A DNA stretch of 42,038 nt from an uncultured Bacteroidales bacterium (GCA_944321885.1 CALUNB010000021.1:1-42038); one strand, 5' to 3'. Counted from the first letter of the stretch, positions 7,654-14,856 are shown. Made by a program: numbers and translations. The notes: generated from the letters alone by a model not told the origin.

Positions 7654-7760
7654 CCGCCGTTTCCGAAACAGGAACCTTGTGTTTTGTAATCCTCATCGGA
7701 GGGCTGGAGAAGCCGGATAAGATGACTGGGTAAAACCAATCTTCTTGTCCGGCCTTTTTT
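7654..7760 (+). promoter_or_regulatory. Structured leader RNA with intrinsic terminator (possible attenuator)
   Basis: GCCGGATAAGATGA (7712-7725) pairs with TCTTCTTGTCCGGC (7740-7753) with one wobble and one mismatch. TGG/CCA pairs within the loop, and the hairpin is followed by six U. Just upstream, CCTC/GAGG (7691-7702) makes a small hairpin, and GGCT (7702-7705) can pair with AGCC (7711-7714), which overlaps the left arm of the terminator. That is a candidate anti-terminator. It may simply be the terminator of the NifU-domain gene; I recognise no known riboswitch consensus. Confidence 0.5.
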
Positions 7761-7842
7761 CTGTCTGCACGGCATGGTATCACACAGCCTGCAAAGCAAT
7801 GGAAAACAGGAATTCTCCAACCCATTAATTTGAAAACCGAAC

Positions 7843-9228
7843 ATGCAAAAGACCAACCAAGACCAAAGAGACGCTATCGACCTGAGCACCGTCAACGTGT
7901 TTGCCTTGTTCAGGAAATACTTCATCCCCACCCTCTTGGGTATGATTAGCATTTCGGCTGTCACCGTCGTGGATGGAATCTTCGTAGGCCATGGCGTCGG
8001 CAGCGACGGCATCGCCGCCATCAACATCTGCTGCCCGGCCTTGATGCTCCTGACAGGAATCGGGCTGATGATCGGGGCCGGAAGCTCGGTCGTAGCCGCC
8101 CTCCATCTCTCGCAGAACAAGGAGAAAGCCGCCCGGATCAACGTGACCCAAGCCATGGCCTTGGCTACCATCGCCGCCCTGGTTCCCACCTTGATCGTGA
8201 TGTTTTTCCCTACCAAAGTCGCCCTGTGGCTGGGATCCTCAGAAAATTTGCTGCCCATGGTCAAAGACTACCTTGTCTGGTTCGCGCCGGCCTGGATTTT
8301 CCAATTATGGACGGCTATCGGGCTATTTGCAATCCGCCTGGACGGAAAGCCGAAACTGGCCATGTCCTGCAGCCTCGTCTCAGCCTTGCTCAATGTGCTT
8401 CTGGACTGGCTCTTCATTTTCCCCTTGGGCTGGGGCGTGATGGGAGCGGCATTCGCCACAGCCATCAGCGTAGCGGCAGGCGGCATCATCGCCATGGTTT
8501 ACTTGTTGTTCTACGCACGGCATTTACGTCTTTACCCTGTAAAACTGAGCCGGAAAAGCCTGCGGCTCACCCTGCGTAACCTGGGTTACCAATGCCGGAT
8601 CGGCTCGTCCGCGCTCTTAGGCGAGGCCACCTTGGCTGTCCTTATTTTTGTAGGAAACTACGTGTTCATGAAATATCTAGGTGACGATGGCGTGGGAGCC
8701 TTCGGCATCGCCTGCTATTACACGCCTTTCGTCTTCATGGTCGGGAACGCCATTGCCCAATCGGCCCAACCCATCATCAGCTTCAATTTCGGCCTGAATC
8801 TCTGGCCCCGGGTACACCAAACCCGGCGGATTGCCTTGGGGACTGCCATCCTCTGCGGAGCTATCGTCACAGCTGCTTTCTGTTTCTTCCCGGAGGGTCT
8901 GGTGGGGCTTTTCATCCCCTTGGATTCGAACGCGGCGGATATCGCGGTAAAGGGATTTCCGTACTTCTCTTCGGCCTTCGTCTTTTTTGTGTTGAACATC
9001 ACCATCATCGGATACTACCAAAGCTTGGAACGGATGAGGCCGGCCATCGCTTTTTCCCTGCTTAGAGGCTGCATCTTCCTGATCCCCTCGTTCCTGCTGC
9101 TGCCGTCATTCCTCGGAAATGAAGGCATCTGGCTGGCATTGGGTCTTTCCGAATTGTTGACCCTGGTCTGCGCCTTGGCCTACAGCTGGACCGTGAAACA
9201 GGACAAGGGTACCGAGTCCGGCAAGTAA
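7843..9228 (+). CDS. MATE family efflux transporter
   Basis: This 461-residue inner-membrane protein has about twelve hydrophobic segments arranged as two similar halves. Each half begins with a MATE-type first helix: FIPTLLGMISISAVTVVDGIFVG near residue 28, and GSSALLGEATLAVLIFVGNYVF near 252. The family exports drugs or metabolites using Na+ or H+ gradients; the MepA/DinF-like architecture fits best. The substrate cannot be read from sequence. The long leader with palindrome and terminator suggests regulated expression. It is followed by a hairpin repeat at 9234-9307. Confidence 0.9.
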   Translation: MQKTNQDQRDAIDLSTVNVFALFRKYFIPTLLGMISISAVTVVDGIFVGHGVGSDGIAAINICCPALMLLTGIGLMIGAGSSVVAALHLSQNKEKAARINVTQAMALATIAALVPTLIVMFFPTKVALWLGSSENLLPMVKDYLVWFAPAWIFQLWTAIGLFAIRLDGKPKLAMSCSLVSALLNVLLDWLFIFPLGWGVMGAAFATAISVAAGGIIAMVYLLFYARHLRLYPVKLSRKSLRLTLRNLGYQCRIGSSALLGEATLAVLIFVGNYVFMKYLGDDGVGAFGIACYYTPFVFMVGNAIAQSAQPIISFNFGLNLWPRVHQTRRIALGTAILCGAIVTAAFCFFPEGLVGLFIPLDSNAADIAVKGFPYFSSAFVFFVLNITIIGYYQSLERMRPAIAFSLLRGCIFLIPSFLLLPSFLGNEGIWLALGLSELLTLVCALAYSWTVKQDKGTESGK

Positions 9229-9233
9229 AAGAA

Positions 9234-9307
9234 TAGGCGGTGTGCCATAAGGGAATCCGGTTGTGCCGAAAACCGGCTGCACATCCCCCCTTCGGACACA
9301 CCGCCTA
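9234..9307. terminator. Large hairpin repeat after the MATE gene
   Basis: TAGGCGGTGTG (9234-9244) pairs perfectly with CACACCGCCTA (9297-9307), enclosing an inner CCGGTT/AACCGG hairpin. It begins five bases after the MATE stop and probably acts as terminator or mRNA-end structure. It is the fullest copy of the dispersed GGCGGTGTGTCATAA family; a similar left half is at 39743-39790, and the right half recurs at 11644-11680. Confidence 0.7.
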
Positions 9308-9727
9308 AAATACCGCCAAAGGTTCTGGCGGGATACTCGATTATCCAATTTTGGCTTCATCGAAGCCCCTCCGTCCCAGCCAAGCTCAAGCGAGGAGCGA
9401 AGTCATGCATGGTGGTCGCCCCAACCCTTTCACCCACGAGCTTCTACAATAATCCTGCCATATATACAGGCAAGCAAAAAACATCCTTGTCTTTCCTTAA
9501 ATCCTTGGTGTACAAAAGATACCTATAAACCCAAATCGGTCATTAGACTCGCCGAGTGTGTTTCCTGTTTTGAAGAGGGATGCTTTTGTGCATCTTGTTC
9601 GCTTCTGTCCGCATCTTGCTCCTCGCTACGCCTCGACGTAGCCCGCTACGCCTTCGGCTAGGCGAGAAGCATGCTGCATGACATAAGCGGACAATCTCCC
9701 CAAAGTCTAATGACCGATTTGGGATAA
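9308..9727. other. Non-coding stretch with an inverted repeat, island left end
   Basis: These 420 bases hold no convincing gene. A perfect 19-base inverted repeat lies at 9530-9548 and 9705-9723. Between the arms is GC-rich palindromic sequence (GCTACGCCTCGACGTAGC, about 9634-9651). Plus-strand bases 9511-9528 can be read as WCTKDTY, resembling the LVYTKD stretch near the C-terminus of DUF4143 ATPases, perhaps a decayed fragment in opposite orientation. Confidence 0.45.
9530..9723. repeat. Perfect 19-base inverted repeat flanking a 156-base segment
   Basis: CCCAAATCGGTCATTAGAC at 9530-9548 is repeated in inverse complement at 9705-9723. The right arm lies exactly where the minus-strand DUF4143 remnant loses family similarity (...FSARIL then YPKSVIRL). 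The break in the gene therefore coincides with the edge of this repeat. Confidence 0.8.
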
Positions 9728-10206
9728 AGGATTCTCGCCGAAAACTTCTGTTGGAATTTATCGAGGGACCTATGTGAGTTATATCCGGAAGACTTGACCT
9801 CGATAGGACAAATCTTGTCTTTACGCGAAAGCAGGAAATCTATCTCGTAACTACTGTTACGGAGAGTTTTGCTTTCCTCTTCCATCACCTCCTCCTTGAA
9901 TGTATAGTAAAAAAGCTCATTGCCTGCACTTTTCAGCATCTGGGCCATTGCGTTCCCATATACATATCCCAAATCCGTACCGAGTTTATCGGAAAGAAGC
10001 TTCCGGTATATCTCATTTTCCGTATAATCACGGTCCATGAAAGCAAGGGTAACGAATAAGCCCGTATCCGCAAGGAACATCTTGAAATAATTGTAGTCGG
10101 CATGAAGGGAAAAGCTCACACTGGGATCGTTCGCGAACAGAAAATAAACATGCAAGTTACAGAATGGCTCCCTGTGGATAAAAGAATATAGTTCCAGACC
10201 TTGCAT
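9728..10206 (-). pseudogene. Truncated DUF4143-type ATPase remnant
   Basis: The minus-strand frame carries the C-terminal half of a DUF4143 AAA-type ATPase: YFKMFLADTGLFVTLAFMD, KLGTDLGYVYGNAMAQML, FYYTF, YEIDFLLSRKDKICPIEVKSSGYNSHRSLDKF. The last part is its PD-(D/E)XK-like core, with D and E-V-K. The N-terminal P-loop ATPase half is missing: the frame opens with an unrelated 45-residue stretch. The end is also lost, because after FSARIL the frame reads into the inverted repeat. Full-length proteins are about 380-450 residues. It is divergent from the intact DUF234 ATPase next door and is probably non-functional. Confidence 0.75.
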
Positions 10207-10241
10207 TATGCATTAAAATCATTATGTTTGCAAAACATAAT
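10201..10241 (+). promoter_or_regulatory. DUF234 ATPase promoter with palindromic operator
   Basis: TTG (10201-10203), then exactly 19 bases, then TATGTTTG (10223-10230) gives a near-consensus promoter. The -7 box lies within a perfect 9-base inverted repeat with a 3-base centre: ATTATGTTT (10221-10229) and AAACATAAT (10233-10241). This suggests repressor control, possibly by the ATPase or by the S24 protein downstream. Confidence 0.65.
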
Positions 10242-10255
10242 AAATGCAAAAAGAT

Positions 10256-11635
10256 ATGGATTTCGTTGATAGAATAGAGGAAACAGCACGTCTAAGGGAT
10301 GCTCTCGCGAGAGAGAAGTCCTCCTTAGTCGTGATGTACGGTCGCAGACGATTGGGCAAGTCAACGCTTATCAAAAGGGTGTTGTCGGACACGGATCTTT
10401 ATTTCCTTGCCGACCGTTCTGAAGGCCAACATCAAAGGTCATTGCTTGCCAAAGTAATCGCGCAAGTGTTCCCTGATTTCGACAAGTTGACATATCCGGA
10501 TTGGGAATCCATATTTCGTGCGGTCAATTATCGGGCAGACAAACGTTTTACTCTATGCTTGGATGAATTTCCGTATCTGGCGGACCAATCTCCGGAGCTG
10601 CCGTCCGTGTTGCAGAAACTGATTGACGAGAAGCAACTGAAGTACAACCTGGTGCTTTGCGGTTCATCACAAACCATGATGTATGGACTGTTTCTTGATG
10701 CGACGGCCCCCCTCTATGGCCGTGCCGACGAGACAATGAAACTTACACCGATAAGGTTACCGTATATCCAAGAAGCATTGGAGCTTGATGCGGTAAAAGC
10801 CATTGAAGAATATGCCGTATGGGGAGGTGTGCCACGTTATTGGGAACTAAGGGAAAACAGAAGGTCGCTTGATGATGCCCTATGGCACAATATCCTTTCC
10901 ATAAATGGAATCCTTTACGAAGAGCCGATAAAACTATTGCTGGACGACGTGAAGGATATCGTCAAGACCTCGACGATAATGTCCTATATCGGTACAGGGG
11001 CAAACCGGCTTTCCGAGATTGCAGCACGATGCAATGAACCTGCAACCAACCTGTCGCGCCCTCTGAAGAAACTTATCGACCTCGGATTCTTGGAAAAAGA
11101 TGTGCCGTTCGGGATTGATGAAAAGAACACGAAAAAAAGCCTTTACAAGATAGCAGAGCCGTTCATGGCATTTTATTATCGGTTTGTCGTTCCGAACCGT
11201 TCGTTTATCGAGCTGGGTCGCCGATTGCCCATTGAACAGGCTTTGGAAACACATTTTCCGGAGTATGTGGGCATGCAATGGGAAAAACTGTGCCGGGATG
11301 CCGTAACAGGCAATCTTGTAAAGGGCGTGGTTTACGGAAAGGCAAAGCGGTGGTGGGGACCTGTGCTCAACGAGGCCAAGAAGCCAGAACAAGTCGAGTT
11401 CGATGTAATAGCAGAATCGCTTGACAAAAAGTATCTGCTGGTTGGTGAGTGCAAATGGACCACCCAAGAGAACGGCAATCAGTTGACCACCGAACTTTCC
11501 CGTAAAGCCAAGCTGTTACCGTTTGCCAAGAACCACACTATCGTTCCGATTCTCTTCCTTAAACGCGCTCCAAAAGACAATGTCGGGAACGCCTTGTTGC
11601 CGGAAGATGTTGTCGCATTAATGAAAATGGCCTGA
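10256..11635 (+). CDS. DUF234 / archaeal-type AAA ATPase
   Basis: This 459-residue protein has the archaeal ATPase domain (PF01637 type) and a C-terminal DUF234 domain. Walker A is YGRRRLGKST (28-37) and Walker B is in TLCLDEFPYL (about residue 100). The middle has a winged-helix-like part (NRLSEIAARCNEPATNLSRPLKKLIDLGFL). The end reads EFDVIAE...LLVGECKW, a PD-(D/E)XK-like nuclease core. The biological function of the family is not established. The ATG at 10256 (MDFVDR) is preferred; one at 10244 is in frame but almost abuts the predicted transcription start. Base composition is visibly AT-richer than the neighbours, suggesting transfer. Confidence 0.85.
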   Translation: MDFVDRIEETARLRDALAREKSSLVVMYGRRRLGKSTLIKRVLSDTDLYFLADRSEGQHQRSLLAKVIAQVFPDFDKLTYPDWESIFRAVNYRADKRFTLCLDEFPYLADQSPELPSVLQKLIDEKQLKYNLVLCGSSQTMMYGLFLDATAPLYGRADETMKLTPIRLPYIQEALELDAVKAIEEYAVWGGVPRYWELRENRRSLDDALWHNILSINGILYEEPIKLLLDDVKDIVKTSTIMSYIGTGANRLSEIAARCNEPATNLSRPLKKLIDLGFLEKDVPFGIDEKNTKKSLYKIAEPFMAFYYRFVVPNRSFIELGRRLPIEQALETHFPEYVGMQWEKLCRDAVTGNLVKGVVYGKAKRWWGPVLNEAKKPEQVEFDVIAESLDKKYLLVGECKWTTQENGNQLTTELSRKAKLLPFAKNHTIVPILFLKRAPKDNVGNALLPEDVVALMKMA

Positions 11636-11642
11636 AACCATT

Positions 11643-12314
11643 TTGCCGAAAACCGGCGAACCCAACCCCTTCGGACACACTGTAAAGGAACGGATTAAAT
11701 TATTCATAGCCTACAAAGGAATCGGACAAGCCCGATTCGAAAAAGCCGTCGGGTTCTCAAACGGGTACATAAACAATTTGAAAAAGGCCCCGACCGCAGA
11801 AAAACTACAGAAGATACTCAACACGTACCCTGAGTTAAACGAAAAATGGCTTTTGTCCGGGGAAGGGAACATGCTGAAAGACCCTGCGAATAAGACTGAT
11901 ACAGGGCAAGCTGCGCCCACAGTACCCGCCATCCCCTTGATACCCATTTCTGCCATGGCCGGTTTTGGCAAAGAAGCCCAAACTACCCTTGAATACGAGG
12001 GCGAACGCTATATCATCCCGGCGTTCAAAGAGGCGGAATTCCTGATTCAGGTGAAAGGAAGCAGCATGTACCCCAACTACAGCAATGGCGACATCGTTGC
12101 CTGCAAGAAACTACCGATTGACACCTTTTTCCAATGGAACAGGGTCTATGTCTTGGATACGGAACAGGGAGCCTTGATCAAGAGGGTAAAAGATAGCGGT
12201 AAGGATGATACCTTGCTCATCGTTTCAGACAATCCAGACTATGAACCCTTTGAGCTCCACCGGAAGCATATCAAGTCCATCGCTCTGGTGGTCGGTGTCG
12301 TCCACATCGAGTAA
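11643..12314 (+). CDS. S24/LexA-like transcriptional repressor (start uncertain)
   Basis: The product combines an N-terminal helix-turn-helix (about TVKERIKLFIAYKGIGQARFE to NLKKA) with a C-terminal S24 peptidase domain. An Ala-Gly autocleavage-type site lies in PISAMAGFGK (A106-G107). The catalytic Ser141 is in GSSMYPN and Lys180 in ALIKRV, so RecA-stimulated self-cleavage as in LexA or phage CI is possible. There is no ATG near the domain start. The frame can only begin at TTG 11643, within repeat DNA, or at a non-standard codon near ATT 11693. The gene may have lost its original start by a repeat-mediated rearrangement. It faces the 3' end of tRNA-Pro. Confidence 0.8.
   Translation: MPKTGEPNPFGHTVKERIKLFIAYKGIGQARFEKAVGFSNGYINNLKKAPTAEKLQKILNTYPELNEKWLLSGEGNMLKDPANKTDTGQAAPTVPAIPLIPISAMAGFGKEAQTTLEYEGERYIIPAFKEAEFLIQVKGSSMYPNYSNGDIVACKKLPIDTFFQWNRVYVLDTEQGALIKRVKDSGKDDTLLIVSDNPDYEPFELHRKHIKSIALVVGVVHIE
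11644..11680 (+). repeat. Right-half copy of the dispersed hairpin repeat
   Basis: TGCCGAAAACCGGC (11644-11657) and CCCCTTCGGACACAC (11666-11680) are identical to 9264-9277 and 9287-9301, the right part of the hairpin behind the MATE gene. The two copies are direct repeats that bracket the DUF4143/DUF234 segment, and this copy provides the apparent first 13 codons of the S24 gene. Confidence 0.75.
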
Positions 12315-12321
12315 GACACAT

Positions 12322-12358
12322 AAAAAAACTCCTTGACTGCATTTGCAACCAAGGAGTT
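12322..12358. terminator. Bidirectional terminator between S24 gene and tRNA-Pro
   Basis: AACTCCTTG (12327-12335) and CAAGGAGTT (12350-12358) form a perfect 9-base stem. On the minus strand the hairpin is followed by seven U (A-tract 12322-12328), ideal for terminating tRNA-Pro. It also lies just after the S24 stop on the plus strand. Confidence 0.85.
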
Positions 12359-12364
12359 GAAGCG

Positions 12365-12438
12365 TCGGGATGACAGGATTTGAACCTGCGACAACACGCC
12401 CCCCAGACGTGTACTCTACCAAGCTGAGCTACATCCCG
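12365..12438 (-). tRNA. tRNA-Pro (anticodon GGG)
   Basis: The minus strand folds as a complete cloverleaf of 74 bases. The acceptor arm is CGGGATG pairing with CATCCCG, with discriminator A. The D-arm is in AGCTCAGCTTGGTAGAGT, the anticodon stem CACGT/GCGTG has loop CTGGGGG (anticodon GGG), and the T-loop is GTTCAAATC. CCA is not encoded. It decodes CCC/CCU. A consensus promoter lies 17 bases upstream and a strong terminator downstream, so it is a monocistronic tRNA gene. Its 3' end faces the accessory island. Confidence 0.96.
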
Positions 12439-12454
12439 TCCCTGAAAGGGAGTG

Positions 12455-12485
12455 CAAAAGTAACACTTTTCGTAAAAATAACAAA
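12455..12485 (-). promoter_or_regulatory. tRNA-Pro promoter
   Basis: Read on the minus strand, TTTG (12482-12485) and TACTTTTG (12455-12462) are separated by exactly 19 bases, a full match to the Bacteroidetes consensus. Confidence 0.85.
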
Positions 12486-12573
12486 CTATCTGGCCAAGAA
12501 TCGAAACTTTTTTTCAAGTCCCCGGATAACGGCCAGCCATCCCGGCCTCTTCCGCGTACTGTCCCTGACTACC

Positions 12574-13389
12574 CTACCGCCGCATGATTTCCGAACACAA
12601 AACCGCCGTGGCCACAGCCGCGTTCAAAGACTCCGCCCCTGTCCGATGACGGGGATGGGCCGGTATCGTCAAACGGGTATCCACATAGGCTTCCAAAGCC
12701 GGGGAAATCCCTTTCGCCTCGTTCCCGACAACATACCAAGCTGCCTCCTTGGGCAAGGCCTGGCCGTAAATATCCTCTCCCCGCATGAAAGTCCCGTACA
12801 CCCGCAAAGACTCCGGTTTCTCCCGGATAAGGGCCATCCAATCCTCCCGAGCCGCATAGACCACCGGAACCATGCCGACCGAACCCATCGAAGCCTGGAC
12901 GCATTTGGGCTGGAAAACATCGGCACAGGCGGAGGTACACAAAATCCCGTCCAGGCCGAACCAATCCGCGATTCGCAGGATGGTTCCCATATTGCCCGGA
13001 TCCTGCAAATCGTCCAACAACAAGTAGCAACCCCGGTACAAAGCCTCCCGGGCGTTCCGCTCCAGAGCCGCAAGCGAAACTTCCGGGCAGTCGAGCAACA
13101 TCCAGACCTGCTGGGGCTCCTTCAAACCGCTAATCCGTTCCAAGTCCTTGGCACTGATGACCAAACGTTCCACCGGACGCTCATGCTTGCGTTCCCACAT
13201 CTTGATTTGAACCTCGTTACCCAGTTCCGCCCACCAGGAATCCAAAGCCGCCACCACCCGGATCCCCAAGTCCGCCTGGAACAAGACTTCGGCCACCTTG
13301 GGGGTCTCAGCCACGAAAACTCCATCCTCCCGGCGGAATTTCTTCTGCTGGTAACTCTTGAAACGCTTGATTTGTTGTTGGGAAAGCAT
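12574..13389 (-). CDS. SpoU/TrmH-family RNA 2'-O-methyltransferase
   Basis: This 271-residue protein has an N-terminal substrate-binding part (MLSQQQIKRFKSYQQKKFR, FVAETPKVAEVLF). The SPOUT methyltransferase domain has motif 1 LDDLQDPGNMGTILRIADWFG, motif 2 VVGNEAKGIS and motif 3 SLNAAVATAVLCSEI. The family methylates a ribose in rRNA or tRNA with SAM; the exact target cannot be assigned. The ATG at 13389 starts two codons after another ATG (13395); upstream in-frame sequence is the rplI terminator, so longer starts are rejected. Confidence 0.88.
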   Translation of the reverse strand: MLSQQQIKRFKSYQQKKFRREDGVFVAETPKVAEVLFQADLGIRVVAALDSWWAELGNEVQIKMWERKHERPVERLVISAKDLERISGLKEPQQVWMLLDCPEVSLAALERNAREALYRGCYLLLDDLQDPGNMGTILRIADWFGLDGILCTSACADVFQPKCVQASMGSVGMVPVVYAAREDWMALIREKPESLRVYGTFMRGEDIYGQALPKEAAWYVVGNEAKGISPALEAYVDTRLTIPAHPRHRTGAESLNAAVATAVLCSEIMRR

Positions 13390-13400
13390 AATCATCTTAT

Positions 13401-13431
13401 AAAAAAAGGCCGCTCCGTTCCCGAAGCGACC
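13401..13431 (-). terminator. Terminator of rpsF-rpsR-rplI
   Basis: On the minus strand GGUCGCU (13431-13425) pairs with AGCGGCC (13414-13408) with one G-U, followed by seven U (13407-13401). It separates the ribosomal-protein operon from the methyltransferase gene. Confidence 0.8.
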
Positions 13432-13468
13432 CTGAGAATTCAAAATCTGTCGAATAAAGAGTGCAAAC

Positions 13469-13918
13469 CTATTCGGCGTACACTTCCAGTTCGATTTCGG
13501 CTTTCACATCGCGATGCAAATCGATTTGCGCCTTGTGCTGGCCGATTTCCTTGATGGCTTCGCCCGGAATCGTGATTTTCTTGCGGTCGATTTCAATGCC
13601 GTGTTGTTCTTTCAAGGCATCCGAAATCTGGATATTGTTGACCGAACCGAAAATCTTGCCCGAAGTACCCGCCTTGGCAGCGATTTTCACCACAAGACCC
13701 TGCAGCTTGGCAGCCAATTCTTCGGCATCCTTGCGGATTTTTTCTTCCTTGAAAGCACGCTGCTTGAGGTTTTCGGCACGCATCTTCTTCATACCGGGCG
13801 TCGCCAGGACGGCATAACCCTGCGGGATGAGGTAGTTGTTCGCGTAACCGTTCTTCACCACCACGATATCATCCTTGTAGCCCAACTTGGCCACGTCCTT
13901 GATCAAAATTACTTCCAT
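13469..13918 (-). CDS. rplI: Ribosomal protein bL9
   Basis: bL9 binds 23S rRNA domain V near the base of the L1 stalk. The 149-residue protein has the characteristic N-terminal domain (MEVILIKDVAKLGYKDDIVVVK, GYANNYLIPQGYA), the long connecting helix (KKMRAENLKQRAFKEEKIRK) and the C-terminal domain beginning around GKIFGSV. It is the last gene of the rpsF-rpsR-rplI operon, 12 bases after rpsR. Confidence 0.97.
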   Translation of the reverse strand: MEVILIKDVAKLGYKDDIVVVKNGYANNYLIPQGYAVLATPGMKKMRAENLKQRAFKEEKIRKDAEELAAKLQGLVVKIAAKAGTSGKIFGSVNNIQISDALKEQHGIEIDRKKITIPGEAIKEIGQHKAQIDLHRDVKAEIELEVYAE

Positions 13919-13930
13919 CTCTCTTCCTCC

Positions 13931-14197
13931 TTACTTTAACAAGTCACCTACATAAGGCATCAAAGCCAAGTGACGGGCACGTTTGATGGCTTGGGCCACT
14001 TTCTTCTGGTATTTCTGGGATGTACCCGTGATACGGCGGGGCAGGATTTTGCCTTGTTCGTTCACGAACTTCAAAAGGAAGTCGGCATCCTTGTAATCGA
14101 TATACTTGATACCGCTTTTCTTGAAACGGCACCATTTTTTCTTCTTGGTATCGACCGCAATCGGGGTCAGATATTTAATGTCGTTGTCCACTGCCAT
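13931..14197 (-). CDS. rpsR: Ribosomal protein bS18
   Basis: bS18 pairs with bS6 on the 30S platform. The 88-residue product contains the family core [25 protein letters not shown] and the basic helix [21 protein letters not shown]. The ATG at 14197 (MAVDND) is chosen because upstream in-frame codons overlap the end of rpsF; only four bases separate the rpsF stop from this start. Confidence 0.97.
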   Translation of the reverse strand: MAVDNDIKYLTPIAVDTKKKKWCRFKKSGIKYIDYKDADFLLKFVNEQGKILPRRITGTSQKYQKKVAQAIKRARHLALMPYVGDLLK

Positions 14198-14201
14198 CGC
14201 T

Positions 14202-14564
14202 TTACTTGTTTTCGGGTTGTTTTTCAGTTGCTTCTTGCTGTTTCTTGGCGTGCTTCTTTTCGTTGTAGGCAATCGCATGCTTGTCCAACTTCGTGGTCAA
14301 GAAACGCAACATCTTTTCGTCACGACGGAAAGCGGTTTCCAAGACTTGGATTGCTTTTCCTTCGGCCTTGAATTCTATCAAATAATAGAATCCCGTTCCT
14401 TTTTTCTGGATCGGGTAAGCCAGTTTCTTCAGACCCCAATTGTCCTCGTAGACAATCTCGGCTCCCTGCTCGATAAGCAGGTTCCGGTACTTCTTTACCG
14501 CTTCCTTCATCTGTTCGTCAGACAAAACGGGAGTCATAATGAAAACGGTTTCGTACTGATTCAT
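14202..14564 (-). CDS. rpsF: Ribosomal protein bS6
   Basis: bS6 is the bS18 partner of the small subunit. The 120-residue protein starts [18 protein letters not shown] and contains [21 protein letters not shown], both typical. The C-terminal tail is lysine/glutamine-rich ([14 protein letters not shown]), as often seen in Bacteroidetes. It is the first gene of the operon, behind a consensus promoter and a short structured leader. Confidence 0.97.
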   Translation of the reverse strand: MNQYETVFIMTPVLSDEQMKEAVKKYRNLLIEQGAEIVYEDNWGLKKLAYPIQKKGTGFYYLIEFKAEGKAIQVLETAFRRDEKMLRFLTTKLDKHAIAYNEKKHAKKQQEATEKQPENK

Positions 14565-14590
14565 TGTTTAATTAATTAAAGGTTTTCAAC

Positions 14591-14618
14591 TACTTAACTC
14601 CTTACCGTTACCGCAAAG
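14591..14618 (-). promoter_or_regulatory. rpsF leader hairpin (possible S6:S18 autoregulatory site)
   Basis: Just after the predicted transcription start, the minus-strand RNA AACUCUU...AAGGAGUU can pair around a GCGGUAACGGU loop region. An S6:S18-binding mRNA leader with a CCG-containing motif is known in several phyla. I see the hairpin but cannot confirm that consensus here. Confidence 0.3.
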
Positions 14619-14624
14619 AGTTTG

Positions 14625-14655
14625 CAAAGATACGAAAAAAACGCATAGATGCAAA
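14625..14655 (-). promoter_or_regulatory. rpsF operon promoter
   Basis: On the minus strand TTTG (14652-14655), 19 bases, TATCTTTG (14625-14632): a perfect consensus, about 60 bases upstream of the bS6 start. The remaining sequence to the fabH terminator (14656-14805) shows no gene. Confidence 0.88.
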
Positions 14656-14805
14656 TATGTCAGCGGATTGAAACCCAAAGATGCCTAAGGCTTGAGACCC
14701 AAAGGCGGCATCGGTAGAGCAAACCCACCTACAGCCTCTTGGACTTAAGCACGCCAAAGCGTCCGGCTTTGCCTGCCGTAACTCCGCTTCAAACGAATGG
14801 AACGC

Positions 14806-14856
14806 CTAAAAATAAAACGACCCGCCAATTTAAGCATTGTAAAGAGGCTTGGCGGG
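14806..14856 (-). terminator. Terminator of the fabH operon
   Basis: On the minus strand CCCGCCAA (14856-14849) pairs with TTGGCGGG (14828-14821), followed by a T-rich tail TCGTTTTATTTTT. It lies 43 bases after the fabH stop. Confidence 0.8.

Larger units (their letters stand above)
7499..7842 (+). other. Leader region between the NifU-domain gene and the MATE gene
   Basis: These 344 bases contain no open frame that looks like a gene. They hold an A/T-rich hairpin (CGGTAT...ATACCG, about 7568-7595), a promoter with a palindrome across it (7617-7653), then a 107-base structured segment ending in a strong intrinsic terminator (7712-7760) upstream of the MATE start at 7843. Confidence 0.6.

Noticed and set aside
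7654..7760. A known riboswitch (TPP, cobalamin, SAM, guanidine, preQ1) in the MATE leader
   Set aside because: None of the conserved core sequences I know for these classes is present; only hairpins and the terminator can be supported.
9263..9661. A 132-residue plus-strand frame left of the DUF4143 remnant
   Set aside because: It reads through the MATE terminator hairpin and the inverted repeat; only a short TKDTY-like part suggests decayed coding sequence.
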